A DNA stretch of 37,547 bases from Egaibacter sp046050465 (GCA_046050465.1 JBJOPS010000006.1:1-37547), one strand, 5' to 3'; positions 1-9,223 are shown, numbered from the stretch's first letter. Made by a program: numbers and translations. Notes: generated by a model not told the origin, from the sequence alone.

Positions 1-3000
1 CGGATGCCTTGCTGCTGGCGCAACTGGGTCAACGGGAGAAGGCTGGTCGCAAGCTCATGGCCATCGTGACGGCCAACGCCGCCGACGCCCAGCGCCTGAT
101 CGAAGAGATGGCGTTCTTCGCGCCCGAGCTGCGTTGCGCCCTATTCCCGGATTGGGAAACCCTGCCCTACGACACGTTTTCGCCGCATCAGGACCTGATC
201 AGCGAGCGCCTCGCCACGTTGTGGCGCATCAGTCAACGCGACAAGGAGACCGGTGCCGACGTGGTGCTCATCCCGGCCACCACCGCGCTGTACCGCCTGG
301 CACCACCCAGCTTTCTCGCTGGCTACACCTTTCAGTTCAAGGTCAAGCAAAAGCTGGACGAGGCCAAACTCAAGGCCCAGCTCACGCTGGCGGGCTACAG
401 CCATGTATCGCAGGTGGTCAGCCCGGGTGAATACGCGGTGCGCGGTGGGCTGATTGACCTGTTCCCCATGGGCTCGCCCGTGCCCTACCGCGTGGATCTG
501 TTTGACGACGAGATTGACAGCATCCGCACCTTTGACCCTGATAGCCAGCGCAGCCTGTACCCGGTGCCCGAAGTGCGACTGTTGCCAGGCCGCGAGTTCC
601 CGATGGACGATGCGGCCCGCGCAAAGTTTCGCAGCCGCTGGCGCGAATTACTTGAGGGTGACCCCACCAAGAGCCGTATCTACAAGGACATTGGCAACGG
701 CGTTGCCACCGCCGGTATCGAGTATTACCTGCCACTGTTTTTTGACGACACTGCAACGGTGTTTGACTACCTCGGGCCTGACGCTACCGTGGTACTGCAT
801 GGCGACCTGGAACCCGCTTTCCAGCATTTCTGGCAAGACACCAAAGACCGCTACCGCCTGGTGCAAACCGACCCGGAGCGACCGGTGTTGCCACCCGACG
901 CTCTGTTTCTGGGAACCGAGCAGTTTTATGCCAGAGCCAACGAGCACGCGCAATTGGCCATCAAAGTCCCAACCGCTCGGGCTGAACCTGTCGAAACCCC
1001 CACAAGCCCTTCGACAAGCTCAGGACGCACGGAATTCGTGGATATTGAAACGCTGCCTGCGCTGGCCGTGGTGCGCGGCTCCGAGGACCCGCTGGCCCGG
1101 CTGAAGACTCACGCGCGCAACACGCAGCATCGCATTCTGGTGCTGGCCGAGAGCGATGGCCGCCGGGAGAGCCTGCTGGACTTTTTGCGTGCATCGCAGG
1201 TTAACCCGCCTGCGTTTGACTCGCTGGCGGAGTTCCTGCACAGCGATGAAAAATTTGGTATCGCCACCGCCGGGCTGAATACGGGTTTCAGCTGGCTCGA
1301 ACCCGGTGTTGACTTCGTTACCGAAACCGAACTGTTCGCCGCCGGTCCCACCACGCGCCGTCGCAAGAAGCAGGAGCAGGTCAGCGATGTGGAAGCGCTG
1401 ATCAAGGACCTGAGCGAGCTCAACCTGGGCGACCCGGTGGTGCACTCGGCGCACGGCATTGGCCGCTACCGGGGCCTGATCAACATGGACGTGGGCAACA
1501 AGACGGCCCAGGGTGAGCCTGAACTGCAGGAGTTCTTGCACCTCGAATACGCCGACAAGGCCACACTGTATGTGCCGGTGAGCCAGTTGCAGCTCATCAG
1601 CCGTTACACCGGCGTGAGTGCCGATGAAGCGCCGCTGCACCGGCTTGGCAGTGGCCAGTGGGAAAAGGCCAAACGCAAGGCTGCGGAGCAGGTGCGCGAC
1701 TCGGCCGCCGAGTTACTGAACATATACGCCCGCCGGGCCGCCCGCGAAGGCCACCCGTTCCGCTATTCGCCCAACGATTACGAAACCTTCGCCAACGATT
1801 TCGGCTTTGAGGAGACGGCAGATCAGAAAGCCGCCATTCACGCGGTCATACAGGACATGATCAGCCCGCGCCCGATGGACCGGCTGATCTGTGGCGATGT
1901 GGGCTTTGGTAAAACAGAAGTGGCTTTGCGGGCGGCGTTCATCGCTGTGACAGGCGGCAAACAGGTGGCCTTCCTCGCCCCTACCACGCTGCTGGCCGAA
2001 CAGCACTACCAGACACTGGTGGACCGTTTCAGCAAGTGGCCGGTGAAAGTGGCTGAGATGAGCCGCTTTCGCTCGGGCAAGGAAATCACTGCGGCCCTCA
2101 AGGGCGTGGCCGATGGCACGATTGACATCGTGGTCGGTACCCACAAACTGCTCAGCCAGGACACACACTTCAAAAACCTGGGCCTGCTCATCATCGATGA
2201 GGAACACCGCTTTGGCGTGCGCCACAAGGAGCAGATGAAGGCCCTGCGTGCCGAGGTCGATGTGCTAACCCTCACCGCCACCCCCATTCCGCGCACGCTT
2301 GGCATGGCACTGGAAGGCCTGCGCGACCTGAGCGTGATAGCCACCGCGCCGCAGCGCCGTCTGGCCATCAAGACCTTTGTGCGCACGGAAGGTACGGGGG
2401 TGATCCGCGAAGCCGTGCTACGCGAGCTCAAACGTGGCGGCCAAGTCTATTTCCTGCACAACGAGGTGGAGACCATCGAGAACCGCCGCCAGAAGCTCGA
2501 AGAGCTGCTGCCCGAAGCCCGTATTGCCGTGGCCCACGGTCAGATGCCGGAGCGGCAGCTGGAAGCCGTGATGCGCGACTTCATCGCCCAGCGCTACAAC
2601 CTGCTGCTGTGCTCCACCATCATCGAGACCGGCATCGACGTGCCAACCGCCAACACCATTGTGATGAGCCGCGCCGATAAGTTTGGCCTGGCGCAGCTGC
2701 ACCAGTTGCGGGGCCGCGTGGGCCGTAGCCACCATCAGGCCTACGCCTACCTGATGGTGCCCGACCTGGAAGGCCTGACCAAGCAGGCCAGCCAGCGTCT
2801 GGAAGCCATCCAGCAGATGGAAGAACTCGGCAGTGGCTTTTACCTGGCCATGCACGATCTGGAAATCCGCGGCGCTGGCGATGTGCTGGGCGAAAACCAG
2901 AGCGGCAACATGCTGGAAGTGGGTTTTCAGCTGTACAACGAGATGCTGAGCGAGGCCGTGCGTTGCCTGAAAGCCGGTATCGAGCCCGACCTGCTGAGCC

Positions 3001-3467
3001 CGCTGAACGTGACAACCGACATCAATCTGCACGCGCCCGCCCTGCTGCCGGACGACTACTGCGGCGACGTGCACCTGCGCCTCTCGTTCTACAAAAAACT
3101 GGCTACGGCCAAAAACACCGACCAGATCGACGCGCTGCTGGAAGAAATCGTGGACCGTTTTGGCAAACTGCCGCCACAGGCACAAACGCTGATCGACGTG
3201 CATCGCCTGCGGGTCATCGCCCGTCCTTACGGTGTGGTGAAGGTGGACGCCGCGCCGGGCGTCATCACCATCACGTTCAAAAAGAACCCGCCGATTGACC
3301 CAATGCGCATCATCGAGATGATCCAGAAAAACAAACACATCAAACTCGCGGGTAACGAAAAACTGCGCATCGAACGCGAGTTGCCAGATTCCAAAGCGCG
3401 GGCGCAGATGGTGCGGGACGTGCTGCGCAACCTGGGGCAGCCCAAAGTGGAAATGACCACAAATTAG
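1..3467 (+). CDS. mfd: Transcription-repair coupling factor Mfd (5' partial)
   Basis: Mfd is a superfamily 2 DNA translocase that removes RNA polymerase stalled at lesions and recruits UvrA. The frame is open to the left edge (it reads DALLLAQLGQ before any convincing start), so a few N-terminal codons lie outside the window; the TTG at 9 is not a likely start. About 1150 residues are present, close to the family's full length. Counting from base 9, the UvrB-like N-terminal part is followed by the RNA polymerase-interaction region (about 440-560). The helicase Walker A GDVGFGKT is near residue 629 and the DEEH box near 731. The helicase C-terminal part carries STIIETGIDVP and QLRGRVGRS, and a C-terminal TRCF domain follows. 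Residues about 322-341 (RAEPVETPTSPSTSSGRT) are encoded by an inverted-repeat element inserted in frame. The stop is TAG; serB follows on the same strand. Confidence 0.97.
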   Translation, partial: DALLLAQLGQREKAGRKLMAIVTANAADAQRLIEEMAFFAPELRCALFPDWETLPYDTFSPHQDLISERLATLWRISQRDKETGADVVLIPATTALYRLAPPSFLAGYTFQFKVKQKLDEAKLKAQLTLAGYSHVSQVVSPGEYAVRGGLIDLFPMGSPVPYRVDLFDDEIDSIRTFDPDSQRSLYPVPEVRLLPGREFPMDDAARAKFRSRWRELLEGDPTKSRIYKDIGNGVATAGIEYYLPLFFDDTATVFDYLGPDATVVLHGDLEPAFQHFWQDTKDRYRLVQTDPERPVLPPDALFLGTEQFYARANEHAQLAIKVPTARAEPVETPTSPSTSSGRTEFVDIETLPALAVVRGSEDPLARLKTHARNTQHRILVLAESDGRRESLLDFLRASQVNPPAFDSLAEFLHSDEKFGIATAGLNTGFSWLEPGVDFVTETELFAAGPTTRRRKKQEQVSDVEALIKDLSELNLGDPVVHSAHGIGRYRGLINMDVGNKTAQGEPELQEFLHLEYADKATLYVPVSQLQLISRYTGVSADEAPLHRLGSGQWEKAKRKAAEQVRDSAAELLNIYARRAAREGHPFRYSPNDYETFANDFGFEETADQKAAIHAVIQDMISPRPMDRLICGDVGFGKTEVALRAAFIAVTGGKQVAFLAPTTLLAEQHYQTLVDRFSKWPVKVAEMSRFRSGKEITAALKGVADGTIDIVVGTHKLLSQDTHFKNLGLLIIDEEHRFGVRHKEQMKALRAEVDVLTLTATPIPRTLGMALEGLRDLSVIATAPQRRLAIKTFVRTEGTGVIREAVLRELKRGGQVYFLHNEVETIENRRQKLEELLPEARIAVAHGQMPERQLEAVMRDFIAQRYNLLLCSTIIETGIDVPTANTIVMSRADKFGLAQLHQLRGRVGRSHHQAYAYLMVPDLEGLTKQASQRLEAIQQMEELGSGFYLAMHDLEIRGAGDVLGENQSGNMLEVGFQLYNEMLSEAVRCLKAGIEPDLLSPLNVTTDINLHAPALLPDDYCGDVHLRLSFYKKLATAKNTDQIDALLEEIVDRFGKLPPQAQTLIDVHRLRVIARPYGVVKVDAAPGVITITFKKNPPIDPMRIIEMIQKNKHIKLAGNEKLRIERELPDSKARAQMVRDVLRNLGQPKVEMTTN
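972..1032. repeat. Family 3 inverted repeat inside mfd
   Basis: Two imperfect arms of about 26 bp (973-999 and 1007-1032) are arranged head to head around a 7-bp spacer. The arm cores are GGGCTGAACCTGTCGAA and TTCGACAAGCTCAGGACG. The second is nearly the reverse complement of the first. The length and phase keep the mfd frame open and add about 19 residues rich in Ser, Thr, Pro and Glu. No other copy was seen in the window. The TTCGACAAGCTCAGG core resembles a short repeat I associate with many proteobacterial genomes, but I could not check this. Confidence 0.8.
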
Positions 3468-3470
3468 CAA

Positions 3471-3525
3471 TGAAATGTGGCCTCAGCCCTCGTCCCCATT
3501 GCATGAGCAGCTATTAAAAACATAG
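3471..3525 (-). repeat. Family 1 repeat, copy A (mfd-serB intergenic)
   Basis: Read on the minus strand, this 55-bp stretch carries the family hallmarks. These are AATAGCTGCTCATGCAATGG, then GACGAGGGCTGAGGCC, then ATTT. It fills most of the 72-bp gap between mfd and serB and ends 14 bp before the serB start. It is most like copy E at 30384-30440; both have the GCAATGG...GAGGGCTGAG subtype. Confidence 0.75.
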
Positions 3526-3539
3526 TAAAAATACTTTAT

Positions 3540-4250
3540 ATGCAACCCGTTGAAATTTCCCCCGGCCTGGTAGTCCAGGGCTTTAGCCCGCCCCTGAATC
3601 TGCGTGATTTCAAGCTCATCGCTTTTGATATGGACTCCACCCTCATCAACATCGAGTGTGTAGACGAGATCGCCGATGCGGCTGGCCGCAAGACGGAAGT
3701 GGCTGCCATTACGGAAGCCGCCATGCGTGGCGAAATCACCGACTACAAGGAAAGCCTGCGCCAGCGCGTGGCGCTGCTCAAAGGCGTGAGTGTGTCCAGC
3801 ATGGAAGAGGTTTTGAACCAGCGCATGAAATTGAACCCCGGTGCGGCCGATCTGGTGGCGGCCTGCAAGCAGGTGGGCATGACCACCCTGCTCGTCAGTG
3901 GTGGCTTTACCTTCTTCACGGACCGTATTCGCGACCTGCTGGCCATTGATTGCACGCGCAGCAATGTGCTGGAGATGGAGGACGGCCTGCTGACGGGCCG
4001 CCTGCTCAATCAACACTGGGGCGACATTTGCGACGGCGAGGAAAAGCGCCGGATGCTGATTCAAACCTGCGCGCAAAACAACATTCACCCACGGCACGCA
4101 ATCGCCATGGGCGACGGAGCGAACGACCTGCCCATGATGGGTGTGGCCGGGCTATCCGTGGCCTACCATGCCAAACCCAAAGTGCGTGAACAGGCCATGG
4201 TGGCCATCAACAGCGGCGGGCTGGACAGGCTGCTGGAAGTGCTGCGCTAA
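3540..4250 (+). CDS. serB: Phosphoserine phosphatase SerB
   Basis: SerB catalyses the last step of serine synthesis, hydrolysing phosphoserine, and is a cytoplasmic HAD-superfamily enzyme. The 236-residue protein has HAD motif I FDMDSTL with the expected nucleophile Asp30 and acid/base Asp32. Motif II is LLVSGGFTFF, and motif IV is GDGANDLPM beginning near residue 191. It is a short form, with the catalytic domain preceded by only about 25 residues and no N-terminal ACT domain. The ATG start lies 14 bp after repeat copy A, and there is no strong Shine-Dalgarno sequence. It follows mfd on the same strand and converges on the PhoD-like gene. Confidence 0.95.
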   Translation: MQPVEISPGLVVQGFSPPLNLRDFKLIAFDMDSTLINIECVDEIADAAGRKTEVAAITEAAMRGEITDYKESLRQRVALLKGVSVSSMEEVLNQRMKLNPGAADLVAACKQVGMTTLLVSGGFTFFTDRIRDLLAIDCTRSNVLEMEDGLLTGRLLNQHWGDICDGEEKRRMLIQTCAQNNIHPRHAIAMGDGANDLPMMGVAGLSVAYHAKPKVREQAMVAINSGGLDRLLEVLR

Positions 4251-4344
4251 AGCCTGGCAAAAAAACGGCCAGCCCGCCTTCCACCGGGTCAATACCCGAT
4301 AACCACAGGGAACAAAGCAAAACCATCCGCACGGGGCGTGTCCA

Positions 4345-5961
4345 TCAGATTTTCTCAACAACGGGTCGCCCGGCCTGCACCACAAAGCTGGCCAGCGTCT
4401 CCACGCGCGCATCCCGACGCGTTACATCATCCACCACCCGCAGAGTCGTCGTGAGCTGGCCCGGCGTGAACTCGGCTACGCCATAACCCTTTCGCTGCGC
4501 ATCTGCAAAAACAAAGTGCGGGTTCTCGGCTAATCGCTCGGCCGTTTTGGCATTGCCACCCGAGCGCGAGGTGATGCTGGTACCGCAAAATTCCACGCCA
4601 ATGGCCGCGCGTGACTGAGCGGCCTGTGTCTGGGCATAGTCCGCCTTGATATGCCCCACCCAGTTCTCATGCACATCGCCACCCAAAAACACGGGGTTGC
4701 GCACAGCGCCTTTTTGAAGCGCATCTGTCAACCGGGTGCGTGCGGCACTGTAGCCATCCCAGCCGTCATTGAAGAAAGCCTGTTCAGAGCCTGGTTTGTT
4801 GTCGCGCTGACCAAACAGTGTTTGCTGCCCCACCACATTCCAGGTCTGGCCGCTCTGCACAGCCCTGCCAAATTCAGCACCCAGCCAGGACTCCTGTTGC
4901 TGGCCCAGCATCGTTCGCCGGGGATCGCTCCAGGCGGCGCAGTTTGCAGGGTTCACCTGGCTGGATCCCAAGCCGCCATCTTTGCTGCATAACTGCGGGT
5001 CTTTGTACTGGCGTGCATCCAGCAGGTACAGCGCGGCCAGATTGCCAAAATCCACACGGCTGTAGATGCGCATTTCTGCGCCCGAGTCATGATGGATCAA
5101 GCCGTTGAGGGCCTTCGTCAGGGTTGCAGCGCGAATCGGCATGTGCTCGTAATAGGCCTGGTAGGCCGCTGCGCGGCGGCGCACGAAGTCTGCCGGGTTT
5201 GAAAAGATGTCAGCCATACTGCTGTTGCCAGCTTGCAAACCGGCATAGTCGTTTTGCACCTCATGGTCGTCCCATGTCATCAGCCAGGGGCAAACTGCAT
5301 GCATGGCCTGCAGATCGGGTTCTGACTTGTGCAAGGCATACCGCGCACGGTAGTCGTCCAGCGTCACGACAAACCCGAGGCTGGGTGTCATGTTGGGCAG
5401 CCGTACGGCATTCGCAGCACCCGGGTATTCGTAGATGTAATCACCCAGAAACATCACTGCGTCGAGACTTTCCTCGCGCATGTGCCGGTAGGCGCTGTAG
5501 TAGCCATGCTCCCAACGCTGGCAGGAGGCATAAGCCAGCCGCAGGCGCGCCACTTTCGCGCCGGGGCGCGCAAAGGTGCGGGTGCGCCCGACGGGGCTGA
5601 CAGCATCTCCCACCATGAAGCGGTAGAAATACCAGCGATCCGGCTCCAGCCCTGACACTTCAGCATGTACAGAATGCGCAAGTTCAGGTGATGCCATCAC
5701 CCGCCCACTTTGCGCAATCCGCACGAATTGATCATCATGGGCGACCTCCCACCCAACCGGAATCGGCTCACGACCAATATTTGAACCCAGCAAACGTGTC
5801 CACAACACCACCGAGTCAAAAGTGGGCGATCCACTGGCAATACCCAGCGCGAACGGGTTGCTTGCAAAGCGCGGCTGACCCGACGCACGTCGCGGTAACC
5901 ACAGACACGAGGCACCAGCCGCGGCCAACCTCAGCAGTTCACGTCGGTCAATGCGATTCAT
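4345..5961 (-). CDS. phoD: PhoD-like alkaline phosphatase, Tat-exported
   Basis: The 538-residue protein is predicted to be a periplasmic or extracellular metallophosphoesterase or phosphodiesterase of the PhoD family. The N-terminus, MNRIDRRELLRLAAAG then a hydrophobic stretch ending near ASG, is a twin-arginine signal with Arg6-Arg7. I chose this ATG because the longer frame adds 20 residues ahead of the signal and runs into the upstream gene. Metal-site motifs visible are MFLGDYIYEYPG, TWDDHEVQNDY and LGGDVHENW. A PhoD_N-like domain (FALGIASGSPTFDSVVLWTRL region) precedes the catalytic domain. It starts 10 bp after the aminotransferase stop, so it is probably the last gene of that transcription unit. 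No Pho box was recognised. Substrate is unknown. Confidence 0.9.
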   Translation of the reverse strand: MNRIDRRELLRLAAAGASCLWLPRRASGQPRFASNPFALGIASGSPTFDSVVLWTRLLGSNIGREPIPVGWEVAHDDQFVRIAQSGRVMASPELAHSVHAEVSGLEPDRWYFYRFMVGDAVSPVGRTRTFARPGAKVARLRLAYASCQRWEHGYYSAYRHMREESLDAVMFLGDYIYEYPGAANAVRLPNMTPSLGFVVTLDDYRARYALHKSEPDLQAMHAVCPWLMTWDDHEVQNDYAGLQAGNSSMADIFSNPADFVRRRAAAYQAYYEHMPIRAATLTKALNGLIHHDSGAEMRIYSRVDFGNLAALYLLDARQYKDPQLCSKDGGLGSSQVNPANCAAWSDPRRTMLGQQQESWLGAEFGRAVQSGQTWNVVGQQTLFGQRDNKPGSEQAFFNDGWDGYSAARTRLTDALQKGAVRNPVFLGGDVHENWVGHIKADYAQTQAAQSRAAIGVEFCGTSITSRSGGNAKTAERLAENPHFVFADAQRKGYGVAEFTPGQLTTTLRVVDDVTRRDARVETLASFVVQAGRPVVEKI

Positions 5962-5971
5962 CGTCCGAAGG

Positions 5972-7162
5972 TCAGCCGGCAGCCAGGCACGCAATTGCCT
6001 TTTGCAGGCCGTCACGCCCATGCGCGATACCCTGCACCGTCATGGCAGCTTCCACCGCGCCCAGGCAACCCAGAATCATGGCGGCATTCATGTCGCCCAA
6101 ATGGCCGATACGAAATACCCGCCCGGCCAGTGGGCCCAGCCCACCCGCAACAGAGGCCTGAAAACGCTCGCGGGCTACGGTACGCATGGCTTCGGGGTCC
6201 ACACCGGCACCCACCAGAATCGTCGTCACCGAGGATGAGCGCGACTCGGGCACGCGCCCAAAAAATTGCAGCGCACCAGCTTCGCTCCAGCTTTGCACTG
6301 CTGCACGCACGGTACGCGCCATCAAGTCATGCCGGGCCAGCACGTTGTCCAAACCCTCTTCAAAAATCAGAGCCAGCGCGGCTTCCAGCCCCCGCAGCAG
6401 GTTCTGCGGCGGTGTGCCACAAAATTTGCGATACGAGAGTTCACTTTTCCGCAAACGCCAGTCCCAATAGAACCGGGGGGTGGGGTTACGTTCACAGATC
6501 GCCATGGCCCTCTCGTCTACCGCGGCAAAGCCCAGGCCAGGCGGGCACATCAAACCCTTTTGTGATGCGCCCAACACCACGTTGACGCCGAGTTCGTCCA
6601 TCGCAAAGGGCGCAGCACCCAAAGAGGCCACCACGTCCACGACAAACAGCGCAGGGTGATCGGCGGCATCCATGGCCGCGCGCAAAGACCGCAAATCACT
6701 GGTCACGCCACTGGCGGTGTCGGTGTGTACGGCAAACACGGCGACGATTTCTTTTTGCGTATCTGCACGCAGCACCTGCTCAACGACGTTGGTGTCGATC
6801 GGGTAGCCTTCCACCCAGGGCGTGCGAATCACCCTGGCACCCGTGGCTTCCACCTGCACCGCCCATGACTCGGAGAAGTGCCCGGTGCCCGCCACCAGCA
6901 CCGTCTGGCCGGGGCCCAGCAGGTTGACGTTCACCGCCTCCCAGGCGCCATGGCCGTTGGCCGCATAGATGAACACATCGGAATTTTCGGTTTGCAGCAA
7001 CCGCCGCAGCCCCACTTCGCAGGCTTCGATGACCTGAGCCAGACGAGGGTCAGCCATATCCATGGGCTGTCGACTCATGGCGTGGATCACTTCATCAGGC
7101 ACGTGGCTGGGCCCGGGAGAGTGCAACAGTCGGTGGCCGGGAATGCGGGGATTGGAATTCAT
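5972..7162 (-). CDS. Class V aminotransferase, alanine/serine-glyoxylate type
   Basis: This is a PLP-dependent fold-type I enzyme of the alanine-glyoxylate and serine-glyoxylate aminotransferase group, 396 residues from MNSNPRIPGHRLL. The start is supported by an AGGGA sequence about 8 bp upstream and by the family-like opening PGHRLLHSPGPSHVP. The frame upstream of it is not conserved in style. Visible motifs are NGHGAWEA near the cofactor phosphate site, FVVDVVASLGA carrying the PLP-ring aspartate, and LGASQKGLMCPPG with the Schiff-base lysine. It lacks the active-site loop cysteine of cysteine desulfurases as far as I can see, so a desulfurase role is not supported. It starts 10 bp after the BNR-repeat gene stop. 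The true substrate pair is uncertain. Confidence 0.9.
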   Translation of the reverse strand: MNSNPRIPGHRLLHSPGPSHVPDEVIHAMSRQPMDMADPRLAQVIEACEVGLRRLLQTENSDVFIYAANGHGAWEAVNVNLLGPGQTVLVAGTGHFSESWAVQVEATGARVIRTPWVEGYPIDTNVVEQVLRADTQKEIVAVFAVHTDTASGVTSDLRSLRAAMDAADHPALFVVDVVASLGAAPFAMDELGVNVVLGASQKGLMCPPGLGFAAVDERAMAICERNPTPRFYWDWRLRKSELSYRKFCGTPPQNLLRGLEAALALIFEEGLDNVLARHDLMARTVRAAVQSWSEAGALQFFGRVPESRSSSVTTILVGAGVDPEAMRTVARERFQASVAGGLGPLAGRVFRIGHLGDMNAAMILGCLGAVEAAMTVQGIAHGRDGLQKAIACLAAG

Positions 7163-7172
7163 ACCGCCATCC

Positions 7173-8267
7173 CTAGGCAAACCGAATGGCCGCGACCGGC
7201 GGCAGGTCGCGAGACACGCAATGCCATTGCTCCCCGGCATTCGCACTCATCCACAAGCCGCCCGTAGTGGACGACATGGCCAGCGTCTGGCCGTTGGCCG
7301 CCACTTCCAGCGAATGCCGGTACACCAGATGGCAAGCATGGCTTTGCGGCAACCCGTCGCCAAACGCAGTGAACGTCTTGCCTGCATCGTCGGTGCGTGT
7401 GACCACCATGCGCCCATCCACGGGGATGCGACAGGCATCGGCCACTGCAGGCACAAACCAGGCCCGATCAGGGTTACCAGGATCACAGGCCACAGCAAAT
7501 CCAAAACCCGAAGGCGAAGGTGCCTTGACCGCCTGCCACTGCAAGCCGCCATTGACCGAGCGGTAAATGCCGCAGTGGTGCTGCACCCACAAGGCATCCG
7601 GCTGCACTTGGCAACTCACCAGTCGATGCGGGTCTTGCGTGTTTTCGTCATCGGCTGCTTCAGCAGGCAGGTAATTTGCAGTCATGCCGTGCGCCGTCAG
7701 GGACCAGCTCTGGCCTCCATCATGTGTTTGCCACACACCGCCGCACGACACCGCCACGGTCAAGTGCCGGGCATTGCGCGGGTCCACCAGCACCGAATGC
7801 ATGCCGGGATAATCGTTGCCGCCGCCAAACCAGCCCTTGCGCCGGGGTTCCTCCCATAAAGACTTGTTCAACTCCCAGGTCTGACCACCATCCTGCGACT
7901 TGAACAGCCCCGCCGGCATGCAACCGGCCCAAAGGGTGCCCGGCTCGTCCGCACCACCCGGTGTCAGCGCCCAAACCAGATCCACGTTCCACGGCGTGGG
8001 GTCATCTGCCCAGAAGCCCTGCTCCGGCTTCAGCGGAAACGCGGGAGCTCCCACCTCTTTCCAGTTCGCGCCCTGATCCAGAGACTTGCGCAACTTCACG
8101 CCAAAATGTCCCATGCGCAACGCGGCGTACCAGGCGCCGTCACGCGGGTCGGCCAGCACCTGCGTCACGGGTTCACCCAAGAAATTGTGTGACTTGATAG
8201 CCCATTGTGCGCCGCTGCCGCGAACCACAAACAAGCCCTTGCGACTGGCAACCAGCAGTGTTTCCAT
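7173..8267 (-). CDS. BNR/Asp-box repeat protein (sialidase-like beta-propeller)
   Basis: The 364-residue protein contains several Asp-box repeats of the S-x-D-x-G-x-x-W type, including KSLDQGANWK, KSQDGGQTWE, QTHDGGQSWS, RSVNGGLQWQ, RTDDAGKTFT and MSANAGEQW. Such repeats form six- or seven-bladed propellers, as in sialidases and Vps10-like proteins. No signal peptide is visible (the N-terminus is METLLVASRKGLFVVRG), which suggests a cytoplasmic protein. I see no sialidase RIP motif, so automatic naming as exo-alpha-sialidase would be unsafe. The start has GGAG about 10 bp upstream. It sits 29 bp downstream of the MoaD/ThiS-like gene, and the close packing suggests a shared role. Function unknown. 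Confidence 0.85.
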   Translation of the reverse strand: METLLVASRKGLFVVRGSGAQWAIKSHNFLGEPVTQVLADPRDGAWYAALRMGHFGVKLRKSLDQGANWKEVGAPAFPLKPEQGFWADDPTPWNVDLVWALTPGGADEPGTLWAGCMPAGLFKSQDGGQTWELNKSLWEEPRRKGWFGGGNDYPGMHSVLVDPRNARHLTVAVSCGGVWQTHDGGQSWSLTAHGMTANYLPAEAADDENTQDPHRLVSCQVQPDALWVQHHCGIYRSVNGGLQWQAVKAPSPSGFGFAVACDPGNPDRAWFVPAVADACRIPVDGRMVVTRTDDAGKTFTAFGDGLPQSHACHLVYRHSLEVAANGQTLAMSSTTGGLWMSANAGEQWHCVSRDLPPVAAIRFA

Positions 8268-8296
8268 GTTGATTTTTCTCCGTATTTTTCGAATGA

Positions 8297-8566
8297 CTAA
8301 CCACCCGTGAGCGCCTGAATAATCAGCACCCGATCATCCGGCGCCAGTTGCTGGTTCAGGTTGACACGGTCCAGCACCATTTGCCGGTTCACGAACACCG
8401 CCACGTGTTTGCGCACCGAGCGCTGATCATCAAACACGTAATGCGCCAGTCCAGGTGCCGCTTTGAGCGCGGCCTCCAGCACGGAGCGCAGGCTACCGGC
8501 AGTCACCCATTGCGGCGCACATTCCACGTGTCGGCGCAGGCTCGCTGCGAACTCCACCTGCACCAT
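8297..8566 (-). CDS. MoaD/ThiS-family beta-grasp protein
   Basis: This is an 89-residue small protein ending in ALTGG. A C-terminal Gly-Gly is the signature of ubiquitin-like sulfur carriers, which are adenylated and thiocarboxylated there. The sequence before it (APDDRVLIIQALTGG) matches the MoaD/ThiS end, where the protein closes with a strand and a flexible tail. The ATG at 8566 is chosen because a perfect AAGGAG lies 8 bp upstream, inside the last codons of the FHA gene; a GTG two codons earlier overlaps that gene's stop. No ThiF/MoeB-type activating enzyme or molybdopterin gene lies nearby, so the target pathway is unknown. Confidence 0.85.
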   Translation of the reverse strand: MVQVEFAASLRRHVECAPQWVTAGSLRSVLEAALKAAPGLAHYVFDDQRSVRKHVAVFVNRQMVLDRVNLNQQLAPDDRVLIIQALTGG

Positions 8567-8571
8567 GCACA

Positions 8572-9201
8572 CTACTCCTTGAGCAGGAACTGCATCCGCG
8601 TGCCGGCCAGGTCCAGTACATCGTGGTCCGCCAGCGCTACAGCATCGGTACCTATCGGCCTCCCGTTAAGCGTGGTCCGGGCAGTGCCGTCCATGTGGGC
8701 AACGTAATAACCATTGCGCCGGTGTGACACGGCCACCACCGCCACACCGGGTTTGCCAAAGGTGGTCACCGCCTTGACCACAGGCACTTCCAGCCCGGCA
8801 GACGAGCCCGAAAGCACCTGGAAGCTGGCGTGGCGCAGGCTGCTGTCAGCCACGGGATTGATCACATCGAGCTTCATGGTCGAGGTGATACCACCGGAAT
8901 CTGACGGCTCCGACGAGCAAAGATACTGGATGCGAAACTTGCCGATGGCGATGACGTCCTGATCCGCCAGTCGCTGACGGACGATCATCTTGCCGTTGAG
9001 GTAGGTGCCGTTGGTGCTGCGCAGGTCTTCAACATACACATCCATCAAGCCGTGCAGCTCGAATGCGCAATGCTCACCGCTGACGGCCATGTTTTCCAGC
9101 ACGATGTCGTTATGCAGTTTGCGCCCGAGGGTAGTCCGGTTTTTGTGCAGGTACGCATGTTGAATCCTGACCCCTTCGACCGAGACAATCAGTTGCGGCA
9201 T
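8572..9201 (-). CDS. FHA-domain protein, apparently with two FHA repeats
   Basis: The 209-residue protein begins with a clear forkhead-associated domain. It shows TLGRKLHNDIVL (Gly26-Arg27), SGEH at 41-44 and RSTNGTYLNGK around 61-71, which are the phosphothreonine-binding loop residues. The second half (about 125-208) has a similar strand pattern, TTFGKPGVAVVAVSHRRNGY then TTLNGRPIG. This looks like a degenerate FHA copy without the full GR/S-x-x-H set. The ATG at 9201 gives a normal FHA N-terminus (MPQLIVSVEGVRI) and has GGAG 5 bp upstream. The longer open frame upstream, with several cysteines, crosses a hairpin and is not convincing. No Ser/Thr kinase is encoded in the window, so the phosphoprotein partner is unknown. 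Confidence 0.85.
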   Translation of the reverse strand: MPQLIVSVEGVRIQHAYLHKNRTTLGRKLHNDIVLENMAVSGEHCAFELHGLMDVYVEDLRSTNGTYLNGKMIVRQRLADQDVIAIGKFRIQYLCSSEPSDSGGITSTMKLDVINPVADSSLRHASFQVLSGSSAGLEVPVVKAVTTFGKPGVAVVAVSHRRNGYYVAHMDGTARTTLNGRPIGTDAVALADHDVLDLAGTRMQFLLKE

Positions 9202-9223
9202 AAATGCTCCGAATTCGATCCAA

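Noticed and set aside
2418..3470. 350-codon open frame antisense to mfd
   Set aside because: Shadow frame of a conserved gene with skewed composition and no family resemblance.
4285..4298. CGGGT-CAAT-ACCCG hairpin between serB and the PhoD-like gene
   Set aside because: It has only five base pairs and no following T-run on either strand, so it is too weak to call a terminator.
5972..7162. Cysteine desulfurase feeding the MoaD/ThiS-like protein
   Set aside because: The class V enzyme has glyoxylate-aminotransferase features and no desulfurase-type catalytic cysteine loop was seen.
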